64,000 nucleotides of DNA, taken from contig BNBP01000011.1 of the NCBI GenBank assembly GCA_014656015.1, forward strand, positions 1 to 64,000, written 5' to 3'. Source of the DNA: Streptomyces griseoaurantiacus (GTDB lineage: Bacteria > Actinomycetota > Actinomycetes > Streptomycetales > Streptomycetaceae). Below, piece after piece: positions 53,770 through 62,401 of this stretch (positions within the stretch are counted from its first letter, which is position 1; each line of letters starts with the position of its first letter). Both the position numbers and the translations under genes were made by a program. The notes under the pieces were generated by a model. It was given only the letters and a program-made list of their open reading frames with translations, was not told the DNA's origin and ran no database searches.

Positions 53770-55395
53770 TCAGCGGGTGACCTCGTGGCGGGTGTCCGGG
53801 ACGCAGTGGGTCATGGTGAGGCCCTCCACGTTCCGGGGCGGGTTCTTGCCCAGCTTGCCCAGGCGCTCGCGGTCCTCCTCCGTGAGGTTCTGGTTCGGCA
53901 GGGGCTCCAGGCCCAGGACGTCGTCCGGGGTGATGCCCAGGCCCTCGCCGACCCGCAGGCCGAGGTCGTTCTCGACCAGGAGGAAGTGCCAGACCATGCG
54001 CTCCTGCACCGGACGCTCGCACTGGGAGAGCTGGCCGACGAGGTTCTTCACCAGGTCCTCGCGCTCCCAGTCCTCCAGCAGCAGGTACCGCTGTCCCGCC
54101 TGGAGGTAGTCGTTGGTGCGCGGGATCCGCTTGCGGGTGAGCCGGCCGCGGATCTCCGGGCCCTGCTCGTCATGGGTGGGATAGTCCGCCTCGTGCAGAC
54201 CGCCCATGACGGAGGGCTCGTAGTTGACGATCGGGTTCTGCCCGCCGCCGTCCACGTGGTACGTCATCTGGCCGTCGCGCTGGTTGGTGGCCACCTCCGC
54301 GTGCTTCGCCTGGTTGACGGGGAGCTGGAGGTAGTTGGGGCCGACCCGGTGGCGCTGGGTGTCGCTGTAGGAGAAGGTCCGCCCGACGAGCATCTTGTCG
54401 TCGGAGAAGTCCAGGCCGTCCACCAGGACCCCGGTGCCGAAGGAGATCTGCTCGTTCTCCGCGAAGAAGTTCTCCGGCATCCGGTCGAGCACCATCCGGC
54501 CCACCGCCCTGGGCGGGAAGTCCTGCTCGGGCCAGGTCTTGGTGTCGTCCAGCGGGTCGAAGTCCAGCTCCGGGTGGTCGTGGTCGTCCATCATCTGGAC
54601 GAGCAGCTCCCATTCCGGGTACTCGCCGCGCTCGACGGCCTCGTAGAGGTCCTTCGTGGCGTGGCCGAGGGAGCCTGCCTGCACGTTGGCCGCGTCCTCG
54701 GCGGTCATGCTGCGCACGCCCTGCTTGGGCATCCAGTGGTACTTGACGAGGACCGAGCGGCCCTCCCCGTCGATCCACTTGTAGGTGTTGACGCCGAAGC
54801 CCTGCATGTGGCGGTAGTCGGCGGGGATGCCGCGCGGGCTGAACAGGTTGACCAGCATGTGCATGGACTCCGGGGTCTGCGACATGAAGTCGAAGATCCG
54901 CCGGGGCTGCTGCTCGAAGGTCACCGGGTCCGGCTTGAGGGCGTGGATGACGTCGGGGAACTTGATGGCGTCGCGGATGAAGAAGACGCCCAGGTTGTTG
55001 CCGACGAGGTCCCAGTTGCCGTCCTCGGTGTAGAACTTCACCGCGAAGCCGCGGGGGTCGCGGGCGGCCTCGGAGGAGTCCCGGCCGCCGATGACGGTGG
55101 AGAAGCGCACGGCGACCTCGGTCCGCCGGCCGCGCTCCTGGAAGAGCTTGGCGCGGGTGTGGCGTTCGATCGGTTCCTCGCCCCAGGCGCCGTACGCCTC
55201 GAAGTAGCCGTACGCCGTGACGCCGCGGGCGTGCACGACCCGCTCGGGGATGCGTTCCCGGTCGAAGTGGCTGACCTTCTCCAGGAACTGGTAGTTCTCC
55301 AGCGTCGCGGGGCCGCGGGCACCCACCGTGCGCTGGTTCTGGTTGTCGTAAACGGGGTGGCCCTGGCGGTTGGTGAGTACCTTGCGGTCCGGCAT
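53770..55395 (-). CDS. Heme catalase
   Basis: Monofunctional catalase of 541 aa that dismutates hydrogen peroxide. Catalytic His lies in [15 protein letters not shown], Asn in [19 protein letters not shown], and the heme-ligand Tyr motif is [27 protein letters not shown] and the C-terminal region are intact. ATG 55395 follows AAGGAG by 9 nt; longer in-frame upstream sequence is not coding in character. It starts about 190 nt from the divergent small gene at 55589, leaving room for an oxidative-stress promoter. Confidence 0.94.
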   Translation of the reverse strand: MPDRKVLTNRQGHPVYDNQNQRTVGARGPATLENYQFLEKVSHFDRERIPERVVHARGVTAYGYFEAYGAWGEEPIERHTRAKLFQERGRRTEVAVRFSTVIGGRDSSEAARDPRGFAVKFYTEDGNWDLVGNNLGVFFIRDAIKFPDVIHALKPDPVTFEQQPRRIFDFMSQTPESMHMLVNLFSPRGIPADYRHMQGFGVNTYKWIDGEGRSVLVKYHWMPKQGVRSMTAEDAANVQAGSLGHATKDLYEAVERGEYPEWELLVQMMDDHDHPELDFDPLDDTKTWPEQDFPPRAVGRMVLDRMPENFFAENEQISFGTGVLVDGLDFSDDKMLVGRTFSYSDTQRHRVGPNYLQLPVNQAKHAEVATNQRDGQMTYHVDGGGQNPIVNYEPSVMGGLHEADYPTHDEQGPEIRGRLTRKRIPRTNDYLQAGQRYLLLEDWEREDLVKNLVGQLSQCERPVQERMVWHFLLVENDLGLRVGEGLGITPDDVLGLEPLPNQNLTEEDRERLGKLGKNPPRNVEGLTMTHCVPDTRHEVTR

Positions 55396-55588
55396 GCGCG
55401 GGAACTCCTTCGGTCGGCACGGTGATCGGGGGCTCACGCCCCGTCCACCATCACTCCGCGCGCGCCCCGCGGCACGCGCAACGCGTCCGTACGCGCACGC
55501 GGGGCGGCGCGCACGCGAGGCGGGGCCCGTGGGAGCCGTGGGGCTTCGGTCGCCGCATGTGGCGGCGGCCGCCGGGTACTCGCCGCGC

Positions 55589-55927
55589 ATGACGAACGAA
55601 CGTGATTCCGACCGCGAGGACCCCGGGACCGCAGCCCGCTCCGCGGAGACCGCCGACGAGGAGCGCGCCGCGTCCCGTCCGTTCAGCTACCCCTACCCGG
55701 AGCGGCGCGCGGGCGTCCGCGCCACCCGGCACATCAGCCGCGAGGAGGCCGACGCGGACAGCGTCCCCGGTGTGCCCGGCGGCTACGGCAGCACCGGCGG
55801 CGGCCAGCCCGGCGGCAGCAGCGGCACCACCCCCGACCCCGAGGAGGGCCTGGACCCGTCCGACGCCGCGGACACCGTCGCCGGGGGCGAGCCGGAGCCC
55901 GGCGGGAGCACCGACCAGGAGCGGTGA
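55589..55927 (+). CDS. Small acidic, disordered hypothetical protein
   Basis: 112 aa, beginning [20 protein letters not shown], rich in Gly, Asp, Glu, Pro and Ser, with a central [28 protein letters not shown] that may be the only conserved part. No domain recognised. It is divergent from catalase and convergent with the alpha/beta hydrolase. Reality as a gene is supported by codon bias and by the position, not by homology. Confidence 0.55.
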   Translation: MTNERDSDREDPGTAARSAETADEERAASRPFSYPYPERRAGVRATRHISREEADADSVPGVPGGYGSTGGGQPGGSSGTTPDPEEGLDPSDAADTVAGGEPEPGGSTDQER

Positions 55928-55951
55928 GCCGCCGCGGGGCCCCAGCCCTCG

Positions 55952-56030
55952 TGAGGCGGGAGGGGCGCCCCCGCGGACCTGCCGTCGATCCTCTGCGGAC
56001 CTGCCGTCGATCCTCCGCGGGCCCGCCTCA
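55952..56030. terminator. Convergent stem with tandem repeats in loop
   Basis: TGAGGCGGG (55952-55960) pairs with CCCGCCTCA (56022-56030), with further CCCGCGG/CCGCGGG pairing inside. The loop contains two 22-bp tandem repeats GCGGACCTGCCGTCGATCCT + CT/CC (55973-55994 and 55995-56016). Lies between two convergent genes, so probably a terminator for both. Confidence 0.55.
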
Positions 56031-56061
56031 GGGACCGGGCCGCCCCGCCGCTGGAGCGCGG

Positions 56062-56913
56062 TCACGCCGCTCTCGCGTCCCCGCCGGCCAGGAACGGGCG
56101 CAACAGCGCGAGCAGGGCATGCGGCCGGTGCAGGGGGATGATGTGGCCGCAGTCTTCGATGACGTGTCCGGTCAGATCGTCGGTGACCGGGCGGAGCTGG
56201 CGTTCCAGCGCGGCACCGACGGGCCGGGCGCCCAGCGCCATCGTGGGCACCGTCAGGCGGCTGGTGGCGACCGCCTCCTCGATCTGTACCGCGCTCTCGG
56301 GCAGGGCCCGGTAGTACGAGAACGCGCGGCTCAATGCCCGGCGGCCGGTGTACGCGCGGACGAAGGCGTCCCGGAGGGCGGGGCGCACCCCGTCGCCGAG
56401 CGTGCCGGCGTTCAGGAACCAGTCGACGTAGGCGGCCTCGTGGCCCTCCAGCACGGTCTCGGCGAGGCCGGGCGCGGCGGAATGGAAGCCGAACCACCAC
56501 GGTGGCCCGCCGGCGAGGAAGTCCTCGGCGCCGGGCAGCCTGCCCAGAAGGGCCTCCATGACGACCAGTCGCCGGACGAGACCGGGGCGGCGCAGGGCCA
56601 GGAGGACGGCCGGCGGGGTACCCGCGTCGATGCCCACCACCGCGGCCGAGGTCACGCCGAGCGTGGTGAGAAGCGCCGCGGCGTCCTCGGCCAGGGTGCC
56701 CGCGTCGTACCCGGATGCGGCCTGGCTGCTGGCGCCGAACCCGCGCAGGTCCGGCGCGATGACGCGGTAGCGGCCGGACAGGTCGGCCATGATGTCCGTC
56801 CACAGCTCCCAGGTGTGCGGGAAGCCGTGCAGCAGCAGGACGGCCGGGCCCGATCCTGCGAGGGCGACGTTCAGTTCGACACCGTTGACGGGGACGCGTC
56901 GCAGCTCGGGCAT
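56062..56913 (-). CDS. Alpha/beta hydrolase, epoxide hydrolase-like
   Basis: Cytoplasmic hydrolase of 283 aa. The oxyanion motif LLLHGFPHTWELW, the DLRGFGASS strand and the nucleophile elbow VGIDAGTPPAVL give an Asp at the nucleophile position, as in epoxide hydrolases and haloalkane dehalogenases; the terminal His is in DCGHIIPLHRP. Divergent from an HxlR regulator 103 nt away, which likely controls it (inference). Substrate unknown; a fluoroacetate- or epoxide-type hydrolase is possible. Confidence 0.87.
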   Translation of the reverse strand: MPELRRVPVNGVELNVALAGSGPAVLLLHGFPHTWELWTDIMADLSGRYRVIAPDLRGFGASSQAASGYDAGTLAEDAAALLTTLGVTSAAVVGIDAGTPPAVLLALRRPGLVRRLVVMEALLGRLPGAEDFLAGGPPWWFGFHSAAPGLAETVLEGHEAAYVDWFLNAGTLGDGVRPALRDAFVRAYTGRRALSRAFSYYRALPESAVQIEEAVATSRLTVPTMALGARPVGAALERQLRPVTDDLTGHVIEDCGHIIPLHRPHALLALLRPFLAGGDARAA

Positions 56914-56943
56914 GGAGGGGCTCCAGGTGGGTGGTGTGTGAGG

Positions 56944-56956
56944 GTGACTACGTCAC
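56944..56956. promoter_or_regulatory. Palindrome between hydrolase and HxlR genes
   Basis: GTGAC-TAC-GTCAC, five-bp perfect arms, 30 nt from the hydrolase start and 61 nt from the HxlR start. Candidate HxlR operator in a shared promoter region. Confidence 0.45.
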
Positions 56957-57016
56957 GGTAGGGAACTAACCTGGTCACTCCAAGACGGCACTTTTCCTTC
57001 AGGTGGTGAGCCCGGG

Positions 57017-57430
57017 GTGACCACGTCGAGGCCCGGCGAACCCGGCCGGCGGCCCGGTGAGCGGGGTGATCTGCTGGATCCGCGCTGCCCGACCCGCCAG
57101 TTGCTCGACCGCATCGGCACCAAATGGACGTCGATGGCGGTCAAGGTGCTGGCCGAGGAGGCTCCGGGCGAGCTCCGTTTCGCGGAACTGCGGCGCCGTG
57201 TCCCGGGCATCTCACAGAAGATGCTGTCCGTCACCCTGCAGAGCCTGGTCCGCGATGGCCTGGTCGCGCGCCGCGTGGAGCCCACCGTGCCGCCCGCCGT
57301 CCACTACCGGCTCACCGGGCTCGGCCTGTCCCTCGAAGGACCGCTGTCCGCCCTGCGGGTCTGGGCCGAGACGCACATGCCGGAGATCGACCGCAGCAAC
57401 CAGCTCGCCGACGAGTCGCTCCTCGGCTAA
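57017..57430 (+). CDS. HxlR family winged-helix regulator (C-terminus at MITE)
   Basis: Regulator of 137 aa. The HxlR domain is complete (DPRCPTRQLLDRIGTKWTSMAVKVLAEE then RFAELRRRVPGISQKMLSVTLQSLVRDGLVAR). HxlR proteins often respond to aldehydes or redox stress through a cysteine; one Cys lies near residue 24. GTG start at 57017, no strong ribosome site. The stop codon TAA at 57428-57430 lies at the junction with the MITE at 57430, so the original C-terminus may have been different. Confidence 0.88.
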   Translation: MTTSRPGEPGRRPGERGDLLDPRCPTRQLLDRIGTKWTSMAVKVLAEEAPGELRFAELRRRVPGISQKMLSVTLQSLVRDGLVARRVEPTVPPAVHYRLTGLGLSLEGPLSALRVWAETHMPEIDRSNQLADESLLG

Positions 57431-57591
57431 GGGCTGTCCCGCAATCCCCGGCGGGCGTGCGACGACAGCTACGGCACCTCGCCGCGTTGTCGGAACGTCC
57501 GCATACATCCAGTATGCGGACGCCCCTCCGCCTTGCGATGCACCGCATCTGACGCCGCACGCTGATCCACCAGGCATTACGGGACAGCCCT
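57430..57591. mobile_element. MITE-like element (about 162 bp)
   Basis: Bounded by inverted repeats AGGGCTGTCCCGCAAT (left) and the complement of ATTACGGGACAGCCCT (right, one mismatch), with a TA dinucleotide on each side (57428-57429 and 57592-57593), consistent with a TA target duplication. The centre has a perfect 11-bp hairpin (57496-57506 with 57512-57522). No transposase inside. The GGGCTGTCCCG end is typical of small nonautonomous elements mobilised by IS in Streptomyces. Confidence 0.8.
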
Positions 57592-57593
57592 TA

Positions 57594-57785
57594 GGGCCTC
57601 GATCGAATGAGCCGGCCACAGCCACTCGTCGATGTCCGCGACGGGGACGGTCGCCCCGTAGCGGATCGCCCACCCGTCATACCGCCTGCCGGTCCCCCCG
57701 CTGCCCGGCGGTGACGACGACCGACATGGCCTTCTGTCTCTGCTCCACGGCCAGGTGCGGCTCGGTGGTGAGCAGGGGCACTGGT
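57594..57785 (-). pseudogene. IS5-type transposase remnant
   Basis: Two fragments of an IS5-group transposase in different reading frames. The upstream piece reads TEPHLAVEQRQKAMSVVVTAGQRGD, matching the family region with LAVEQGQKP and VTAGQRGD; the downstream piece reads RRYDGWAIRYGATVPVADIDEWL, matching the C-terminal RYDKLAVRYEATVLVAAINEWL pattern. The middle (dozens of codons) is deleted and a frameshift lies near 57677. No intact IS. Recognition is from family knowledge, not a database search. Confidence 0.7.
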
Positions 57786-57829
57786 GAACGGGCAGGTCCC
57801 GCGGGCGAACGGGGGATGGTCCGACGTGG

Positions 57830-58891
57830 TCAGGAGACCAGGGCGGTGCCCAGGCCCTCCGTCGCGAGGTAGGGGTTGAGCAAGGGGTGGCGGCTGCCCA
57901 CCGCGACGTCCCGCCAGTAGAGCTGCAGCGCGTTGGTGGTGCGGAAGCCACTGGCACCGTGCAGGTCGAGCAGCCGCTCGACGGCGCCCCTGCAGTCCCT
58001 CGCGGCGCCCGTCAGACTCATCTGCAGGCGTGCGCGGTCGAGTTCGGCGAGACCGGCCCGCGCGCTGTCGCGGGCGACGGCCAGCATGCTCTGCTCGGCC
58101 CGGTCCACAAGCCGCGCGGCATCGGCGAGCCAGTGCCGTGCGCCGGGGGACTCGCCCATACTCGCGTAACCCGTCATGTAGGGCTTACGAGGGGACTCGA
58201 ACATCTCCTGGACCACGTCCAGCGCGCCCCGCGTCGCCCCGACCACCGGCGCCAGGACACACAGGGCGAAGAACAGCCGGTCCTGCGGTTGCGGCAGGGC
58301 GGCGGGGGCAGTCCGCCAAGCCGGCACGAGAAGGCCATCGGCGACCAGGCGCTGGCTTCCCGTGCCGCGCATACCGGCCATGTGCCAGTTCCGTTCGACG
58401 GCCAGGTCCGCGACCGGCACCGCCATGACGTGGTACGCGCCGTCGATCATCAGCACGAGCTGTGTCCAGTCGGCGTCCTCGGAGCCGGATACGGACTCCC
58501 ACCGGCCGGTGACCCGCACACCGTCCGCCTCGCGGACTCCCCGCGCCGTGGGAGCTCCGCTGCCGCAGACCAGCGCGTCGGGATCCTCGAAGTACTCCTT
58601 CTGTATCGGTTCGTCGAAACTCTGGGCGAAGAGGGTCTTGGCGGTGGCGCACGTTCCAGCGACCCAGGCGGCGGACGGACAGGCCCGGCCGATCTCCGCC
58701 AGCCGGACAGCGCAGGTCGTCGCGTCGGCGCCGGCGCCGCCGTACTGGACGGGCGTACGCAGGGCCAGTGCCCCACTGCGCCGCAGCGCTTCGACACTCG
58801 CCGCCGTCAAGCGGTCCTGCCGTTCGGTCTGCTCCGCTTGCTCGAGCAGTATCTGGTGGTACTCAAAGCCGGCCTTCGACTGAATCATCAC
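57830..58891 (-). CDS. Acyl-CoA dehydrogenase-fold flavin monooxygenase-like protein
   Basis: Protein of 353 aa of the acyl-CoA dehydrogenase superfamily, group D flavin monooxygenase type (HsaA/HpaB-like). LRRSGALALRTPVQYGGAGAD and RACPSAAWVAGTC are the typical N-terminal features, GVRVTGRWESVSGSEDADWTQLV the middle beta-domain, and RDVAVGSRHPLLNPYLATEGLG the C-terminus. The catalytic Glu of acyl-CoA dehydrogenases (EGTN) is missing, as expected for a monooxygenase. It needs reduced flavin from a partner reductase not encoded next to it. Divergent from the AraC gene. Confidence 0.87.
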   Translation of the reverse strand: MMIQSKAGFEYHQILLEQAEQTERQDRLTAASVEALRRSGALALRTPVQYGGAGADATTCAVRLAEIGRACPSAAWVAGTCATAKTLFAQSFDEPIQKEYFEDPDALVCGSGAPTARGVREADGVRVTGRWESVSGSEDADWTQLVLMIDGAYHVMAVPVADLAVERNWHMAGMRGTGSQRLVADGLLVPAWRTAPAALPQPQDRLFFALCVLAPVVGATRGALDVVQEMFESPRKPYMTGYASMGESPGARHWLADAARLVDRAEQSMLAVARDSARAGLAELDRARLQMSLTGAARDCRGAVERLLDLHGASGFRTTNALQLYWRDVAVGSRHPLLNPYLATEGLGTALVS

Positions 58892-58989
58892 CTCTCCGAG
58901 CCAACCAGCGGTCTCCCCGGTCGGCCATGGCCGCGTGATGCGGCGGCATACGAGTATGTGCGCGCGGGGGCCGTTGTTAGCCTTGATTC

Positions 58990-60000
58990 GTGGACATGGT
59001 GAGCGAGACGATCCGCAGTGTTCGGATCGGCCGTGCCTACGCCCGCCGCACCAGGGAGTCAGGATCCTGGGGGATGCGGTACGACGCCTTCACCGGCAGC
59101 GGCTTCCATGTCGTACTGCACGGCCGCGGCTGGCTCATCACCGCGGACGAGCCGCCTCGCGCCCTCGGCCCGGGCGATGTCGTTCTCGTCCCGTCCGGTG
59201 TGCGGCACGGGCTCAGCCACGCTCCTCGCGCGCTCGACGACCTGCCTCCCGGCGACATGAGCGGGCAACCGCCGCCGGACGGTCCCGCCGACTTCGAGTT
59301 CCTGTGCGGGGTCTACCGCCTCGACCAGGGGCAGGTGCACGAGTATCTGCTCTCCCTGCCCGACGTCGTCGTGACCACGCACGACGGCGGCGAACCCGAG
59401 CTGGCGTCGTTGGTCGGCCTGCTCGTCGCGGACCTGTCCCAGGCGGGTCCGGGCATGGAGGCGACCCGCTCGGCACTGCTGGATCTGCTGCTGGTGCACG
59501 TACTGCGCGGATGGCTGCGCACTCACCCCGGCCCCGACTGGCCTCTCGTCAGGGATTCGTCCGTGGTCGCGGCCCTGAGGCATATCCACGGTGAGCCGCA
59601 CCGTGCCTGGACCGTGTCTCAGCTCAGCGGCGCCGTCGGCATGTCACGCACCGCGTTCACACGCCGTTTCACCGGGCTCCTGGGCAAACCGCCCCGCGCC
59701 TATCTGACCGGGGTGCGGCTGTCCCGGGGCGCCCAGCTGCTGCGGGAGACCGACGCGCCGCTGGCGGCCGTCGCACGCCAGATCGGGTACTCGACGGAAT
59801 TCGCGTTCGGCACCGCCTTCCGCCGGGAGTACGGCGTCTCCCCCGGCCGTTTCCGGGACGGTGCGCGGTCCGGGCCCGTGGTCGCCGGACCCGTGGTCGC
59901 CGGGCCCGTGGTTCAGGACGGCCGTCACGCAGATGCCGGGACGGTGCCCGGGCCGCGGGGCGCCGCGGGGACGGTCCCCCGGGGCGGGCACGGGCGTTGA
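58990..60000 (+). CDS. AraC family transcriptional regulator
   Basis: Regulator of 336 aa. An N-terminal cupin-like ligand domain (FHVVLHGRGWLITADEPPRAL and GDVVLVPSGVRHGLSHA, residues about 38-90) and a C-terminal pair of HTH motifs (WTVSQLSGAVGMSRTAFTRRF; PLAAVARQIGYSTEFAFGTAFRREYGVSPGRF). The extreme C-terminus has the repeat GPVVAGPVVAGPVVQ from a tandem 18-nt DNA repeat. GTG 58990 is the likely start. It is divergent from the flavin monooxygenase gene and a palindrome CATAC-ga-GTATG (58947-58958) lies between. Confidence 0.87.
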   Translation: MDMVSETIRSVRIGRAYARRTRESGSWGMRYDAFTGSGFHVVLHGRGWLITADEPPRALGPGDVVLVPSGVRHGLSHAPRALDDLPPGDMSGQPPPDGPADFEFLCGVYRLDQGQVHEYLLSLPDVVVTTHDGGEPELASLVGLLVADLSQAGPGMEATRSALLDLLLVHVLRGWLRTHPGPDWPLVRDSSVVAALRHIHGEPHRAWTVSQLSGAVGMSRTAFTRRFTGLLGKPPRAYLTGVRLSRGAQLLRETDAPLAAVARQIGYSTEFAFGTAFRREYGVSPGRFRDGARSGPVVAGPVVAGPVVQDGRHADAGTVPGPRGAAGTVPRGGHGR

Positions 60001-60096
60001 GCGCATCCCGTCCATCACCCGGAGGGAGCCCACCGCGCTCGGCATGACATGCTTTACGTGCGGATCTTGGTCGGCAACGGGAGGAAGTACGGCGGC

Positions 60097-62373
60097 GTGA
60101 GCGAAGCGGCACGACCGGTCCGGAACCGGGTCCTGGACCGTCTCTCGGCGTCCGATCCCGGGCTGCTGCGGCTGATGTCCGGACTGCGGACGGTGGCCTC
60201 GATCGGGCTCACCCTCGCCGTCCTCGCCCCGTTCGGGGCCTCGGTGCCGCACCTCGTGGGCGGCGCGATGACCGCGATGGTGTCCACCTTCGCCATCCGG
60301 GAGAAGGAGCGGCGGCCGCAGGCCGTCACCCTCGCGCTCGGCCTGCCCGTGGCGCTCCTCGCGGTCACCCTCGCCTCGCTGCTGCAGAAGTACGTCGTCG
60401 GCGGCGACCTGTTCTTCCTGCTGCTGATCTTCGCGGCGGTCTACAGCCGCAGGTTCGGGGACCGCGGGACGGCCCTCGGGCTCATCGGCTTCCAGATGTA
60501 CTTCGTCTCCCTGTTCGTCGGCGCCACACCGGGCGCGCTGCCCGTGCTCTACGCGGCGCTGATCACCGGGTTCGCGTGCAGCGCCGTGGTGCGCTTCGGC
60601 GTCGTGCGGGACACCCCCGAGCAGGTGCTGCGGCGGCTGCGCGACGCCTTCCGGGCGCGCCTCGCCCAGTTGCTCTCCGCCCAGACGGACCTGCTCGACG
60701 CGGCCCCCGACGAACTGGACTCCGCCCTGGACGACGTACGGCGGCACACCGCCCGGCTGCACGAGAGCGCGATGCTCGTGCAGGGACGGCTGGAGCAGGG
60801 CACCGACGACAGCGCGGCCGCCACCCTCGTGCAGCGGCGCGTCGCCGAGGCGGAGATCGCCGCCGAACGGCTGGGCTTCCTCGTGCTCAGCGCGCGCAGC
60901 GCGGAACGCGCCGACACCCTCGCCCTGCACCTCCCGAACGCCCCCGCGCCCGCCCCCGGCGACCGGCTGCCGGCCCGGGACGACGTCACCCGGACCCTGC
61001 GCCGGGACCTGCGGGCGCTGCAGTTGCTGGTGGACAGGCCGGCCGCCGCGGCGGGCCACAGTTCCGTGGCGTACGTGCGCAACCGGCTGCTCGGCTACCG
61101 CGACGAGGACAACGTGCCGGCCGGTCCGCCCGCCGTGCAGGACGTCTTCCGGGGGATCGGCGAGGCCGCCAAGGCGGTGCTCGGTCTGCGGCTGGCGCTG
61201 GACGGTCCCCAGGACGAGTCCGACGACAGCGCCGCCACCACCCGCTCCCGTGAGGAACTGGACGCCGAGGACGCGGCCATCGCGGGTGCCGAGCGGGAGG
61301 CGGAGGAGGAGCCCCGGGGCTGGAAGCGGCCCACCACCCGGGCGGCCGTGCAGGTGTCGGTGGGCTCCGCGCTGGCCATCGTGGGCGGCGAGTTCCTCTC
61401 CAGCCAGCGCTGGTACTGGGCGGTGCTGACCTGCTGGGTCGTCTTCCTCAACACCGCGTCCACGGGCGAGATCCTGGTCAAGGGCTACCGGCGGGTGCTG
61501 GGCACGGTGTGCGGCGTGGTCGCCGGCGCCGGGCTGGCGGGACTGACCGGCAACCACACGTGGACCGCGTTCGCGCTGGTGCTGCTGCTCATCTTCGCGA
61601 TGTTCTACACCGCGCCGCTGTCCTACGTGCTGCTGTCCTTCTTCGTCACCGCGATGCTGGGCATGCTCTACACCCTGCTGCACACCTACAGCCTGTCGGT
61701 GCTGGTGCTGCGTATCGAGGAGACGGCGCTCGGCGCGGTGTGCGGGATCGTCGCGGCGGCGCTGGTACTGCCGGTGCGCACCGACCAGCGCACCGACGAG
61801 CTGCTCGCCACCACGCTGATGCGGCTCGCCGACGTCAGCGAGGCCGCCGTCGAGCAGCTCAGCGGCGGTCCGGCGGTGGACCTGCTGGACCAGGCGCGGG
61901 ACCTCGACAAGGCGCTGGACGACCTGCGGGCCTCGACGAAGCCGCTGACGCATCCGATCACCCCGCTGCGCGGGCGGCGGCAGACGGCGCGCTATCTGGT
62001 GGCGCTCCTGGAGACGTGCGCCTACCACGCGCGGTCGCTGGCGGCTACGGCGGAGCTGGTGCCGTACAGCCGGACGATCGCGGCGGATCCCCGGCTGAAG
62101 CTGGCGGGACGCCGTATCTCGCACAACATCGAGGTGCTGCTCGCCCAGGTCCGTGAGGAGCGGACGGAGGCCGCGGACGGCACCCGCAAGGAGATGGAGT
62201 CGGGGCCGAGCCTGGCCTCCCTGCTGGACCCGGGCGAGACCCGCAGTCCGCGCCCGGGCAGCGTCACCCACCGGGTGCTGAGGCATCTGCAGCGGCTCGA
62301 CGAGGGCGTCATGGGTCTGGCCCGTCCCCTGGGCGTCACGGCCCCGGCGACGGAGCGCGCCGCACGGCGCTGA
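60097..62373 (+). CDS. FUSC family membrane protein
   Basis: Inner-membrane protein of about 758 aa of the FUSC (fusaric acid resistance-like, aromatic acid exporter) family. Two hydrophobic blocks of about six helices each (residues about 45-185 and about 435-570) are separated by a long soluble region with coiled-coil character, followed by a C-terminal soluble domain. GTG 60097 is preferred since it has a GGAGGAAG site; the ATG at 60049 would add 16 residues without one. Likely an exporter of aromatic or amphiphilic compounds (inference from family). Confidence 0.87.
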   Translation: MSEAARPVRNRVLDRLSASDPGLLRLMSGLRTVASIGLTLAVLAPFGASVPHLVGGAMTAMVSTFAIREKERRPQAVTLALGLPVALLAVTLASLLQKYVVGGDLFFLLLIFAAVYSRRFGDRGTALGLIGFQMYFVSLFVGATPGALPVLYAALITGFACSAVVRFGVVRDTPEQVLRRLRDAFRARLAQLLSAQTDLLDAAPDELDSALDDVRRHTARLHESAMLVQGRLEQGTDDSAAATLVQRRVAEAEIAAERLGFLVLSARSAERADTLALHLPNAPAPAPGDRLPARDDVTRTLRRDLRALQLLVDRPAAAAGHSSVAYVRNRLLGYRDEDNVPAGPPAVQDVFRGIGEAAKAVLGLRLALDGPQDESDDSAATTRSREELDAEDAAIAGAEREAEEEPRGWKRPTTRAAVQVSVGSALAIVGGEFLSSQRWYWAVLTCWVVFLNTASTGEILVKGYRRVLGTVCGVVAGAGLAGLTGNHTWTAFALVLLLIFAMFYTAPLSYVLLSFFVTAMLGMLYTLLHTYSLSVLVLRIEETALGAVCGIVAAALVLPVRTDQRTDELLATTLMRLADVSEAAVEQLSGGPAVDLLDQARDLDKALDDLRASTKPLTHPITPLRGRRQTARYLVALLETCAYHARSLAATAELVPYSRTIAADPRLKLAGRRISHNIEVLLAQVREERTEAADGTRKEMESGPSLASLLDPGETRSPRPGSVTHRVLRHLQRLDEGVMGLARPLGVTAPATERAARR

Positions 62374-62401
62374 CACCTCCGCGCCGGGCGGGGGCCGGGT
62401 G

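Noticed and set aside
59874..59930. Tandem repeat near the AraC C-terminus
   Set aside because: It only extends the disordered tail (GPVVA units); no sign of a separate element.
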